A stretch of 64,000 nucleotides of DNA from Clostridiaceae bacterium BL-3. Lineage in GTDB: Bacteria; Bacillota; Clostridia; Clostridiales; Clostridiaceae. Positions 35,403 to 44,126 of this stretch are shown piece by piece (within the stretch, counting starts at the first letter, position 1; every line of letters starts with the position of its first letter). A model generated the notes under the pieces. That model was not told where the DNA came from. It ran no database searches and saw only the letters and a program-made list of their open reading frames with translations. The DNA lies in the NCBI GenBank assembly GCA_902809985.1, contig CADDXC010000001.1, positions 868,001 through 932,000 of the forward strand, read 5' to 3'. The translations under genes and the position numbers were made by a program.

Positions 35403-35770
35403 ATGAAAGAATACATAGTAGACAATATGAACAGCAAGATCAGGTATCACGACTTACCTGGTGAAGATACGCCAATATTATTTATTCATGGCCTGGGCTG
35501 TGCCGGATCATTTGATTATCCCGAAATTGTTTTTGCACATAGCTTGGGCGGGCCTGTTGCACTTGAACTTGCCAATAAATGCAGGGAGAATATCGAAACA
35601 ATCATTCTCAGTGAAGCTAATTTGGATAAAAGCAGCCGTGGCTCATCAAGTTATGAATTTGGAACCTATAAGGAAGAGGATTTTGTAAATGGAATATTTG
35701 ATGAAGTTGTCAATGAAAATTCTAGTGTAAATTCTATGTGGGTATCCACGTTGTCAGTTTGTTCTTCCGC
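35403..35770 (+). pseudogene. Alpha/beta hydrolase with internal deletion
   Basis: The start reads MKEYIVDNMNSKIRYHDLPG, then ILFIHGLGCAGS (oxyanion region) and after DYPEI jumps to VFAHSLGGPVALELANKC (nucleophile elbow). The 40-odd residues usually between these blocks are missing. After SMWVSTLSV the sequence runs into UppP-like DNA and loses the catalytic His. AGGAGG precedes the ATG, so a short nonfunctional product is possible. Confidence 0.65.
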
Positions 35771-35775
35771 AGAAG

Positions 35776-36378
35776 GTGGGCTATGAAAAATCCGGATTCA
35801 AATTCTGGTTTGTCATATTTATTGCCTGCATTCCTGGAGTTATCTGTCAGCTGCTGCTGGATGATCTGGCAGACAAATACCTTTTCACACCGGTATCTGT
35901 GGCAGTGACTTTGTTTTTAGGCGGTATATGGATGATATATGCTGAGAATAAATTCAGGAATAAAAGTGTCGGAGACAGTGGATTGAATGTTACAGCAAAA
36001 CAGGCCCTGATAATTGGCACATTTCAATGCCTGGCCATAATTCCGGGAATGTCCCGTTCGGCTTCAACAATTATAGGCGGATGGGTATCGGGGCTTTCTA
36101 CAGTTGCTGCTGCGGAATTCTCCTTTTTCCTGGCAATTCCGGTTATGGTGGGGATGAGCGCCCTGGAGATATTGAAGATTGGCGGTATGGCAAACCTTAC
36201 ATCTATGGAAATAATATTTCTTGCTGTAGGATTTCTGGTATCATTTTTAGTGGCTTTGATAGTAGTCAACAAGTTTATACTTTATTTGAAAAGGAAACCT
36301 ATGAGAATATTCGCAGTGTATAGAATGATATTTGCAGTGGTGGTATTAGCTGCAGGATTTACAGGGATATTTCATTAG
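35776..36378 (+). pseudogene. uppP: Undecaprenyl-diphosphatase (UppP/BacA), N-terminally truncated
   Basis: From GTG 35776 the sequence is the C-terminal two thirds of UppP: six hydrophobic helices and the conserved PGMSRSASTI block. The N-terminal part with the Glu-rich catalytic motif and the first SSTGH-type loop is absent, replaced by the end of the hydrolase fragment. It therefore probably lacks undecaprenyl-pyrophosphate phosphatase activity. Confidence 0.65.
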
Positions 36379-36503
36379 CGGGGTAATTTTGCTTTAAAAA
36401 GTTTAGTAATTAAATGAGCAGATAATATGAAATATCAGACTATTGTATAATTGCTTTGAAATAATGACAGTCTATTAAAAAAGCCCTTGTTGAGGTGATA
36501 GGT

Positions 36504-36977
36504 TTGAAAAAGTCACTGTACACTTTATTTTTAGCGTTGTTGATAATTTTCTATATTCCGTTAAATATTAAGGCTGCTTCATATAATTATGTTAAATTTG
36601 GATTGAGAGAACATTGTATTGCACTTCAAAATTCAAAAGAGAAATTATATCAGGATATGCTTGTGACGCTATTACTGCCTATTTTACAGAATGCAGTGGA
36701 TAATTACTATAAAGAATATTTATCAGTATCTCCTGTAATAGCACCTTATGATATTTCTGTATTGAGCATAGATAGACTGGGTGGGAATGAAACAGTTGAT
36801 TTTTGTGTGAAATTAGAACTTCATCCCTATGTTGGTCCACACCTTGATGTAGGACTTGATTATATTACTATTAAAATAAATTCAACAGGCAGAGTTAAAG
36901 TTGAAAAATTTGAGCATATCAGAAATTATGAATTACCATCATACTATCAAGATATTATAAAAAAGAAGCTGCCATAA
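36504..36977 (+). CDS. Secreted DUF3888 protein
   Basis: A signal peptide (KKSLYTLFLALLIIFYIPLN, cleavage after about residue 24 near IKAAS) precedes a domain of about 130 residues resembling DUF3888 (YQDMLVTLLLPILQNAVDNYY...). TTG 36504 has good spacing to GAGGTGAT; GTG 36495 lies inside that ribosome site. Exported, function unknown. Confidence 0.7.
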   Translation: MKKSLYTLFLALLIIFYIPLNIKAASYNYVKFGLREHCIALQNSKEKLYQDMLVTLLLPILQNAVDNYYKEYLSVSPVIAPYDISVLSIDRLGGNETVDFCVKLELHPYVGPHLDVGLDYITIKINSTGRVKVEKFEHIRNYELPSYYQDIIKKKLP

Positions 36978-37150
36978 TGTAAAAATCTTCATTAAAGAAG
37001 TGTTATATTGACTGTTTTTCAGCAGGTTCAATGTAGCACTTCTTTTAAGCAGAATAAAGCTGATTGCCTTTTGCCTTGAACTATATTTTTCTATACTTCT
37101 GTAATTGTATGGCAGGCAAGTCCGGAAAATCTGATTATATTTACATGCAG

Positions 37151-39517
37151 TTATTTATCTAAAATCTGAATTTCTCCACGACTTCCGTCAACCAAAACTT
37201 TATCACCGGTTTTAAGTTTTGAAGTGGCGCTGCCGCATCCAACAACTGCCGGAATACCGAGTTCTCTGGCTACAATTGCTGCATGGGATAATGGTGCACC
37301 TATATCCGTAATGATAGCTCCGGCTTTCGGAAATATGGGAGTCCACCCTATATTGGTGGTTGATGCTACCAATATTTCACCTGGCTGGAACAGACCGCTG
37401 TCTTCCGGATCCTTAAGAATTCGAACCGGACCTTCAATTTTGCCTGCAGCTCCCGGGAAACCTTTCAGTGTTTCAAAATTTGAACTCATTGTATCAGCAG
37501 GTGAGGTAAAATCGTAATAATCCACTCTTCTATCTGGATTTTTGGCCCATTTATAAGGATCTATGCGACCTCTGATAATGGACGGAAGGGCAGGCAGAGC
37601 TCTGTAGCTGTCGTAATTTTTTTGCCTTGCAGGTATGTGCTCCAGAGCTGATCTGTCTCCTGTCAGTAAATCAAGGATTTCATGAATATACAGGAAGAAG
37701 ACGTGATTGCCAATACCTGTCAGCTGGCCGGCTTTAAGTGCAAAAGTCCTGTTGGCCCTGAATACTCTGGACCATTCTGAACGCAGTGCCTCTCTGATGG
37801 AACTTCCCTCATAGGCCTCTTCAATCTGCTTTTTTATTTGAGCATACTTAGATGGAAAATTCTTCTTTAATCTTTTCATTTCCAGGATATATTGTTTTTC
37901 CTGATTTTTCAGCAGGCTTTCCGCATCCACTCCCGTTCTTTTATTTTCTTCTATCTGTTTTTCAAGCCACATTTTATCCTCTGATGGATCCGGTATGGAT
38001 AATTCAAATTCATGAGGGCTCCTGTGACCATATTTCAACATGTATTCTTCTTTGGTCATTTCTCCCTTGATTATTTTTGAAATTCCAACAACAGGCCCCA
38101 GGCTTTCAAGGCTGGAATTGCCGCCTAAACTGGAAAGCAAAGCATCTGCAGCTTCTTTTCCCAAAAGCTCTGGAAGTTTTTCATTGAGCTTGAACAGGGC
38201 CATTATTTTTTTTCTGGGTGCATAGCGGCCCGCCAATAATATTTTACAGTTGCAGGGCCAGAGTTCTTCTTTCCATAATCCAAGCAATTCATTCCCGTCA
38301 TTTACCTGTTCTATACGTTTTTTCATATTTCTGCACCATGCAGGTGTATCTTTTATATAGAGAGGTATTGATCTTGAAATTTTCCTTGAGCATTTCAACA
38401 TATGTCCTATTCTTGGAAGCATAACCTTTAATAATTGCAAACCTGAAAAGGGATATACGGGAATATCCATGTTCTTTGTGGTTTTTCCAAATATATAGTT
38501 CATTTTTCTGAGCACCGGTTTATAATCTCTGCCAAATGCCTCATACATGGATAATGCCACATTGACATTGGAATACATTCTTCCGCATATATTGCCTGAA
38601 AACAGATAATAATTGGGAATGATTGATTGTTCCTCGTCAAGGGCTCTTATTACAGACCAGCTTAAAGGAGTAAAAACATCAGACATGGCTTCACCTACAT
38701 TGGTATTTGTCCATAGATAATCCCCGTCCAGAGAATCATTCATCTCGTAGGTGTCCAGATTATATGCTTTCAGCGTGGTAATTGGCCTTGCCTGCAGTAT
38801 ATACAGTCTGCCTTTGGAAACTGCCCATTCAATATCCTGCTGACATCCCATGTCTTTTACCAGTCTGGAGGCATATCTGAATAATTTTGAAGAATATTTT
38901 TTAAAATCCTTCGGCCCTTCGTATTTTCCCTTTGGCCTGAATAATTTAAAGGGATATGCATTGGATTCTCCGGATACAAGCTGTTCTCCCAGGCCGTATA
39001 CATAATTACCGGACATGCTTTCGTGGCTTCCGGTAATTGGATCTGCGGTAAACAATACGCCGGATATCTCAGATGGAACCATCAGCATGATAACTACTGC
39101 AATTTGATGGGACTGGTTCATGCCTTGTACAGAGGTATAAGCTTTTACTCTGTATGATTCCTTTGATTGAAACACTTTATAGATAGCTTCCTTTATTTCC
39201 TCATCTGTATTTCTATTTAGAACAGTTTCAAATTCTCCTGCAAAGGAAGCTGCTGCAGAGTCTTCACTTAATGCGGAGGACCTTACTGCAAACAGGCAGC
39301 CTGCATTTTTATCTCTGATTTCTTTCAGCACACTCTGTATTTCACTCCAGGCCTCATTCCTGAGTTTATTTTCATGGAAGGCAGAGGGTAAAACCACAAA
39401 TCCCTCCGGTACCGGAAATCCATCCTTATACATTTTTGAAAGCATTGCACCTTTACCCCCTGCAAGCGGCCTTTCCTCAGGAGTCAGATTTTTGAAACTT
39501 CTTATCATATTACTCAT
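37151..39517 (-). CDS. PEP-synthase-like / rifampicin-phosphotransferase-like enzyme
   Basis: The 788-residue protein has an N-terminal ATP-grasp domain (LAGGKGAMLSKM, about 18-29; FAVRSSALSEDS; QQDIEWAVSKGRLYILQARP), a middle domain, and a C-terminal phosphohistidine domain with TDIGAPLSHAAIVARELGIP (His745). This is the PpsA/Rph plan: transfer of ATP beta-phosphate via His to pyruvate or to rifamycin. Its size and divergent middle fit rifampicin phosphotransferase or an uncharacterised relative better than metabolic PpsA. It follows its TetR gene by 26 bases, suggesting an inducible resistance-type operon. Confidence 0.78.
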   Translation of the reverse strand: MSNMIRSFKNLTPEERPLAGGKGAMLSKMYKDGFPVPEGFVVLPSAFHENKLRNEAWSEIQSVLKEIRDKNAGCLFAVRSSALSEDSAAASFAGEFETVLNRNTDEEIKEAIYKVFQSKESYRVKAYTSVQGMNQSHQIAVVIMLMVPSEISGVLFTADPITGSHESMSGNYVYGLGEQLVSGESNAYPFKLFRPKGKYEGPKDFKKYSSKLFRYASRLVKDMGCQQDIEWAVSKGRLYILQARPITTLKAYNLDTYEMNDSLDGDYLWTNTNVGEAMSDVFTPLSWSVIRALDEEQSIIPNYYLFSGNICGRMYSNVNVALSMYEAFGRDYKPVLRKMNYIFGKTTKNMDIPVYPFSGLQLLKVMLPRIGHMLKCSRKISRSIPLYIKDTPAWCRNMKKRIEQVNDGNELLGLWKEELWPCNCKILLAGRYAPRKKIMALFKLNEKLPELLGKEAADALLSSLGGNSSLESLGPVVGISKIIKGEMTKEEYMLKYGHRSPHEFELSIPDPSEDKMWLEKQIEENKRTGVDAESLLKNQEKQYILEMKRLKKNFPSKYAQIKKQIEEAYEGSSIREALRSEWSRVFRANRTFALKAGQLTGIGNHVFFLYIHEILDLLTGDRSALEHIPARQKNYDSYRALPALPSIIRGRIDPYKWAKNPDRRVDYYDFTSPADTMSSNFETLKGFPGAAGKIEGPVRILKDPEDSGLFQPGEILVASTTNIGWTPIFPKAGAIITDIGAPLSHAAIVARELGIPAVVGCGSATSKLKTGDKVLVDGSRGEIQILDK

Positions 39518-39543
39518 AATTATACAAGTTCCTTTCGCATTGT

Positions 39544-40167
39544 TTATTTATAAAAAGTGCTTCTGAACAAGTCCAGATAGCTGTCAAGTTCCACGAGCAA
39601 ATCATCATAATTCAATTCATTCAGGGAGGAAACTTTTAATTTTTCCCGCTCTCTTGCTGAAATGCCTTCCAGAGTCCACATAATTACATGAACAGCCCTG
39701 TCCTTATCTACATTAGCTTTAAATCTGGAAACATCCACATCCTGCAGCACTTTACTGCTTCCACTTGCAATATAATTCCTGTTTCTTATATCCAGCTCAT
39801 CTTTCACTTCCTCTGCTTCCTCGAAGTATGAGGACTTTACAAAGTCAAGCATATCCGGATATTTGTTTATCAAGGTAAATTCCATGACAATCACCTGCCT
39901 CAGCCTTTTTAAGATGTCTCTTTCACTCAGAGCTATTTTCCCATAAAACTCATTCATCAAAGTTTCTATTGAATAATCGTATAGATATAAATACAGCTCT
40001 TTTTTACTGTGAAAGTAATGAAACAGCATTCCCTTGCCTATACTGGCTTCTTTTACTATCTTATTGGTAGATGCGTTCTTGTAACCCCTTAAGTTGAATT
40101 CATTCATTGCTGCGTTGAGTATTCTATTTTGCTTATGGGGTTCCAATGCATGAAACTTTTCAAACAT
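39544..40167 (-). CDS. TetR-family regulator
   Basis: The 207-residue protein has an N-terminal TetR helix-turn-helix (about 12-58: RILNAAMNEFNLRGYKNAST...KGMLFHYFHSKKELYLYLY) and a helical ligand domain. It is the first gene of an operon with the PEP-synthase-like enzyme. A dyad at its promoter implies autorepression. AGGAGG precedes the ATG. Confidence 0.87.
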   Translation of the reverse strand: MFEKFHALEPHKQNRILNAAMNEFNLRGYKNASTNKIVKEASIGKGMLFHYFHSKKELYLYLYDYSIETLMNEFYGKIALSERDILKRLRQVIVMEFTLINKYPDMLDFVKSSYFEEAEEVKDELDIRNRNYIASGSSKVLQDVDVSRFKANVDKDRAVHVIMWTLEGISAREREKLKVSSLNELNYDDLLVELDSYLDLFRSTFYK

Positions 40168-40205
40168 CTGACGGCCTCCTAATTCAATTTATTTAATCGA
40201 CCTGA

Positions 40206-40239
40206 TTGGTCCATAAAACATTATAGCATTGTGGACCAA
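40206..40239 (-). promoter_or_regulatory. TetR operon promoter flanked by dyad half-sites
   Basis: TTGGTCCA (40206-40213) and TGGACCAA (40232-40239) are perfect inverted half-sites. Between them is the minus-strand extended -10 TGC-TATAAT (-10 at 40220-40225). A repressor binding both halves would enclose the -10. Confidence 0.6.
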
Positions 40240-40257
40240 AATAGTCTATAGTTTTTT

Positions 40258-40455
40258 ATCCGAACGCTACCAGTGCTAATACTCCCAGCGCACTCTGTGA
40301 AAGCGGCTGTTATCAAATCAAAGATTTGGGACATCTGCTTTTCTCAAAGTGGGAGATAAGCACCGCTATGCACCTGGATAAGTTCTGCTAAGGTTCAGGT
40401 GGAGTAAAGTATTCCTTATTAGCAAACTCCATCTGAACCTAAGAATCACTTGATA
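40258..40455 (+). repeat. Dispersed modular hairpin repeat, short copy
   Basis: Same ends as the 18570-18906 element (ATCCGAACGCTA ... AAGAATCACTTGATA), including the terminal hairpin AGGTTCAGGTGGAG/CTCCATCTGAACCT, but without the 51-base middle module. It separates the TetR promoter from the BlaI gene. Confidence 0.7.
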
Positions 40456-40536
40456 AAAAAGCGGACTTAATAATTTATACTTATTTGTCATATTTACAAT
40501 ATTTTCAGGGAATAAAAAATCTTTACAAATATATTC

Positions 40537-40546
40537 TACAAATGTA
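40537..40546 (+). promoter_or_regulatory. BlaI/MecI-type operator
   Basis: TACA-AA-TGTA, the core of the BlaI/MecI dyad, lies 28 bases before the blaI start, consistent with autorepression. Confidence 0.5.
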
Positions 40547-40573
40547 AAATTGATACTGTGGAGGCGACTTATA

Positions 40574-40942
40574 TTGTCAATTATAAAGATTCCTGAATCC
40601 GAGCTGGAAGTTATGGAGGCTGTCTGGAACAGCCAGAATCCAATATCTTCCAAGCAAATTGTGGGTATTATGGAAAAGAAAAAAGGCTGGAAAAACACAA
40701 CCATACTGACTCTTTTGTCCCGTTTGGCAAAGAAGAAATTTATAACTGCAGCAAAAGGGAAAAGGAGAACCTATTATACAACCCTTGTGACTGAAGAGGA
40801 ATATCGTAAATTTGAAACCAGAGAATTTTTCCGTAAATTTCATAAAGGCTCTTTAAAAAGTTTTATTACTACGCTGCATGAGGACAATGATATTACCGAT
40901 GATGATCTGGATGAACTGGATCATTGGATTAAAAGCAGGTGA
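40574..40942 (+). CDS. BlaI/MecI-family repressor
   Basis: The protein of about 122 residues is a BlaI/MecI winged helix (IPESELEVMEAVWNSQNPIS, GWKNTTILTLLSRLAKKKF) with a C-terminal dimerisation segment. TTG 40574 is the better start since GGAGGCGA lies 8 bases before it. Such repressors control beta-lactamase or PBP genes and are inactivated through the BlaR1 sensor protease. Here the following gene is only a BlaR1 scrap, so the repressor may be uninducible. Confidence 0.85.
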   Translation: MSIIKIPESELEVMEAVWNSQNPISSKQIVGIMEKKKGWKNTTILTLLSRLAKKKFITAAKGKRRTYYTTLVTEEEYRKFETREFFRKFHKGSLKSFITTLHEDNDITDDDLDELDHWIKSR

Positions 40943-40957
40943 TGAAGGGTTTCATAT

Positions 40958-41011
40958 GATATCGGAGAAATGGAGTTTATTTTAAAACATGAGCTCATGC
41001 ATTATAAATGA
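40958..41011 (+). pseudogene. BlaR1 (M56 metalloprotease) remnant
   Basis: Just after blaI, 17 in-frame codons read DIGEMEFILKHELMHYK before TGA, the zinc-protease HExxH block of BlaR1/MecR1. The membrane helices before it and the sensor domain after it are gone. A large deletion is the simplest explanation. Confidence 0.55.
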
Positions 41012-41084
41012 TATGATATACAATATCTTACTGCTGATTACAGGATTTAATAATAAGAAAATATTAAAGGGGAGACTGGAGAAT

Positions 41085-41600
41085 ATGTTGAATATGAAAG
41101 AGAAAAAAAGGGGTATAATATTGGCAGTGCTGATTGTGGTAATAACTGTAATATCATTGGTAGGTTTTAATATTGTTTTTAAAAAAGACATGAATAAAAG
41201 CAGCAATATAATAACTGCTAAAGGCCAATTGCTTCAACCGGAGCAGGTAATAAAAAATTATTTTGGATATTATAATGAAAAAAACGTAAAAGGGGTGAAT
41301 TCAACACACACAGAATGGCTTCGCGGGCCGTCATTAGATGAAAATCTTAAATCTATTAAACTTAACAGCATAGTGGAAGATACAAGTCCATCAGAGAAAG
41401 AAGGGTATATGAAATATGGCAGGGGAATAATAAATGGTGCAAAAGCAGAGAATGTAAAAATTTATAAAGTCAATTACACAGTTAAATATAAAAAGGATGG
41501 AATCGGACCTGAAGATAGTGGAACATATGAAAAATGGATCATTCTTGTTAGAAAAGATAAAAATTCACCCTGGTTGATTGATGATGGAGGAGAAGGATAA
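41085..41600 (+). CDS. Membrane-anchored DUF4829 protein
   Basis: An N-terminal anchor (about 9-30) precedes an outer domain of about 130 residues beginning QLLQPEQVIKNYFGYYNEKN, typical of DUF4829. Longer in-frame extension to 40989 belongs to deletion debris; ATG 41085 follows GGAG. Function unknown. Its proximity to the BlaR1 scrap suggests it became the neighbour through the same deletion. Confidence 0.68.
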   Translation: MLNMKEKKRGIILAVLIVVITVISLVGFNIVFKKDMNKSSNIITAKGQLLQPEQVIKNYFGYYNEKNVKGVNSTHTEWLRGPSLDENLKSIKLNSIVEDTSPSEKEGYMKYGRGIINGAKAENVKIYKVNYTVKYKKDGIGPEDSGTYEKWIILVRKDKNSPWLIDDGGEG

Positions 41601-41608
41601 GTATATTA

Positions 41609-41655
41609 TGCATCAGCACCACACGCTTTACGAATGGTGCTGATACATATTTTAA
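41609..41655 (+). terminator. Hairpin after DUF4829 gene
   Basis: ATCAGCACCA and TGGTGCTGAT form a 10-bp stem, followed by an A/T-rich tract (ACATATTTT). Probable terminator with an imperfect T-run. Confidence 0.55.
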
Positions 41656-41789
41656 AAATTATTTAATGCCAAAATTTTATTGTTCGCATACTTGTATAAC
41701 CCTTTTGATTATAGAGCAAAAACATTTCCTTAATTAAAAAATAGTAATAAACACTTGATTTGGTAATAATTTACATATATAATAGTATA

Positions 41790-41854
41790 TGTCCTAAGTA
41801 AAATACTTAGAGGGGAAAATAAGCATTTGGTTAATGCCGGGTGTTTATTTTTTT
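41790..41854 (+). ncRNA. Small RNA candidate 1 of a small-RNA island
   Basis: TTGATT (41755-41760), 17 bases, TATAAT (41778-41783) start a transcript of about 65 nt. It contains hairpin CCTAAGT/ACTTAGAGG and a terminator AATAAGCA/TGTTTATT with a T7 run. No ORF of note lies within it. Confidence 0.5.
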
Positions 41855-42081
41855 ATCCTGAATAAGTTAATAAGATTATTGTTAAACAACTTAGAAACAA
41901 TGAAGTTACTTATTTAGAGTATTATTTATTTAGATTATTTTTGTTATATTATTGCGTAACTAAACTTTATCATAAGGCGTATTTAAACCAATTTACTTTT
42001 TATAGAAATGAGACATTTTCTAAAGTTGAACTTTAACATGAGATGTATTTAAAAATAAAATTATTGTGGTATAATATAGAT

Positions 42082-42189
42082 ACAAAGTAGATATAATATA
42101 TCTTAAGAAGCCGTTACGGTTTTAAGTAAAATTAATGTTTGTTAGTTAGCTAAAATGCACTTAGTGGAATGGGTGCATTTTAGTTTTTT
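42082..42189 (+). ncRNA. Small RNA candidate 2, antisense to 61-aa peptide gene
   Basis: The extended -10 TGG-TATAAT (-10 at 42070-42075), followed by ATAGATACAAAG, matches the promoters of the two structured RNAs at 2.4 and 9.3 kb. The RNA of about 108 nt ends in terminator CTAAAATGCAC/GTGCATTTTAG plus T6 (42150-42189). That terminator overlaps the 3' end of the minus-strand 61-codon gene. Confidence 0.5.
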
Positions 42190-42365
42190 GAGTTATTTTC
42201 TTTATCACTATCCGCAGTAATAGATATTTCATTATTACTGTGTTTAGAGCTGTTCTTATATTTAAGAATGGCTCTTTCTTTTAAGTATGCAAGCATAGCA
42301 AAAATGCCTACTATACTTACTATTGTAATGCATACTATAGATGTAATAGTAATAGAATCACTCAT
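42180..42365 (-). CDS. 61-aa single-span membrane peptide, possible type I toxin
   Basis: The peptide has one membrane helix (about 6-27, ITSIVCITIVSIVGIFAMLA) and a charged, Ser/Asn-rich tail. AGAGGGGGTGACATAA precedes the ATG, and an extended -10 (TGC-TATAAT, near 42470) gives a 5' leader of roughly 100 nt. Convergent overlap with small RNA 2 resembles clostridial type I toxin-antitoxin loci. A harmless membrane peptide is the alternative. Confidence 0.5.
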   Translation of the reverse strand: MSDSITITSIVCITIVSIVGIFAMLAYLKERAILKYKNSSKHSNNEISITADSDKENNSKN

Positions 42366-42674
42366 TTATGTCACCCCCTCTGCTGTCAAATTAACCGCAA
42401 CGACTCCTTTGTAAGAGATAAACCCTGGGGAGTGACTAACTAAAAACACTTTATTCTCCTGATAATTATTATAGCATAAATTTTAACCATGAATCTATAT
42501 TTATAAAGTTTGTTTATAATAAAAATATAGAAGCCCCGTAGTAACCGGAACCCCTATAAACAAGTTATGCAAGAATGATTGTAACAAAGTTTCATTGATA
42601 GTATATCCTAGATATATTAATTTATTCCTGTGTAGTTTATTGAATTTTTATAAATATATGTTAGAATGTAATTG

Positions 42675-42738
42675 AATGATTAGTTCCTAGAAACTTTTAA
42701 TCTCACAAGAGTTCCTATATTTAGGAGCTCTTTCTCTT
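42675..42738 (+). ncRNA. Small RNA candidate 3
   Basis: TTGAAT (42640-42645), a 16-base spacer and TAGAAT (42662-42667) precede a transcript of about 60 nt ending in AGAGTTCCT/AGGAGCTCT plus a T/C-rich tail. There is no ORF. Confidence 0.4.
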
Positions 42739-42798
42739 ATTTAGCATTTCCAGAAATTCTCTATTGCTCAAATTATTATATTATAGTATAATACATCA

Positions 42799-42876
42799 CA
42801 ATCTATGTTTTAAATTGTTATCTTTTAACCAAAGCAAGGGGCTAATCATTTTCGATTAGCTCCTTATATATTTTTG
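42799..42876 (+). ncRNA. Small RNA candidate 4
   Basis: TTGCTC (42764-42769), 17 bases, TATAAT (42787-42792) precede a transcript of about 78 nt. It ends in a strong terminator AAGGGGCTAATC/GATTAGCTCCTT followed by TATATATTTTT (42836-42875). There is no ORF. The remaining sequence to SplB (to 43050) shows only short A/T-rich DNA. Confidence 0.45.
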
Positions 42877-43050
42877 CCGTCAAAAATTCGTCAAAAATAA
42901 TTTAAATAAAACTATAAAATTTTAGATTTAGTATTTATCTATATTTGCTTTCAGCCTTTTAGTTACAACATTTTGCATATAATTAGAAATATTTTTTAAC
43001 CCCTTATAATTTTTAATTATAATCACATAATATTCTTGAGGTGAATGATA

Positions 43051-44058
43051 TTGTTTCAGCCTAAAAGAGTTATATTTGAAAATGCAGCGTTGGAATATAA
43101 AACAGGGAAAAAAATAATGGAATATTTTAAGCATAAAGATGTGGAATTGCTATTTTCTAAAAGCGGAAGAATAACGCAGATACCGGGGAATACAGCTTCT
43201 GAAATGTATTTTGAAAGTAAAAATACATTGGTAGTAGGAATTAGAAAGTCTTATGAGTTTCAATCGTGTAAGCCCTCTGCACATTATCAATTGCCATTAG
43301 TAAGTGGTTGTATGGGAATGTGTGAGTATTGTTATCTCAATACTAGAATGGGTAAAAAGCCTTATACAAAGGTTTATGTAAATATAGATGAAATATTAAA
43401 TAGGGCGGATAAATATATTGAGGAGAAACTGCCAGGTATAACAGTATTTGAAGGTGCGGCAACTTCCGATCCAATTCCTGTTGAACCTTATACAGGGAAT
43501 TTGAGTAAATGTATAATACACTTTGGGAAAAGTAAAAATGGGTATTTTAAATTTGTGACTAAATTTACTGACGTAGATAATCTTCTCAGTTTAAATCATA
43601 ATGGGAAAACTACCGTAAGATTCAGTATAAATACAGATAAAATAATAAGTGAATTTGAACACGGAACTCCTAAACTTAAGGATAGAATAAACGCAGCTGT
43701 AAAAGTTATAGATGCCGGGTATAATGTGGGCTTTATAATTGCACCAGTATTTTTGAATCCTAATTGGGAAACTGAATACAGGGATATTATAGATAAGATA
43801 GGGAATAATTTCTCTGATTCACCGATCACTTTTGAAATAATATCTCATAGATTTACCAAAAAAGCAAAAGAAAATATTTTAACAGTGTATCCTAAAACAA
43901 TGCTGCCTATGGAAGAGGAAATTAGGAAATTCAAGTATGGCCAGTTTGGGTATGGCAAGTATGTATATAAAGATGATGAATTGAACTATATGAAAGAATT
44001 TTTCAAAGAAAATATCGAAAAATACTTTGATAAGTCAAGTATAAAATACATAATATGA
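43051..44058 (+). CDS. splB: Spore photoproduct lyase
   Basis: The 335-residue radical-SAM enzyme reverses the thymine dimer (spore photoproduct) formed in UV-irradiated spores. The cluster motif is CMGMCEYC (Cys87, Cys91, Cys94), and family blocks IPGNTASEMYFESKNTLVVG, GYPVGF-like GYNVGFIIAPVF and FEIISHRFTKKAK are present. TTG 43051 has correct spacing to GAGGTG, while ATG 43045 is too close. Where Bacillus SplB has the hydrogen-donor Cys (SCTSD), this protein has Ala (AATSD); Cys73 may substitute. It marks a spore former. Confidence 0.9.
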   Translation: MFQPKRVIFENAALEYKTGKKIMEYFKHKDVELLFSKSGRITQIPGNTASEMYFESKNTLVVGIRKSYEFQSCKPSAHYQLPLVSGCMGMCEYCYLNTRMGKKPYTKVYVNIDEILNRADKYIEEKLPGITVFEGAATSDPIPVEPYTGNLSKCIIHFGKSKNGYFKFVTKFTDVDNLLSLNHNGKTTVRFSINTDKIISEFEHGTPKLKDRINAAVKVIDAGYNVGFIIAPVFLNPNWETEYRDIIDKIGNNFSDSPITFEIISHRFTKKAKENILTVYPKTMLPMEEEIRKFKYGQFGYGKYVYKDDELNYMKEFFKENIEKYFDKSSIKYII

Positions 44059-44126
44059 GGGTTTAATAAAATGAAAAAAAGAAAAGGGTGTACCCCGTAA
44101 TTTGTATTGGGGCAAAATTGATGATA

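Noticed and set aside
42881..42902. Tandem GTCAAAAATTC-like repeat, considered as a CRISPR or integration-site trace
   Set aside because: Only two 10-11-base units, no spacers of even size, no integrase or cas genes nearby.
42928..43134. Minus-strand 68-codon frame overlapping the splB start
   Set aside because: No ribosome site or family match, and more than half overlaps the well-supported splB 5' end and its leader.
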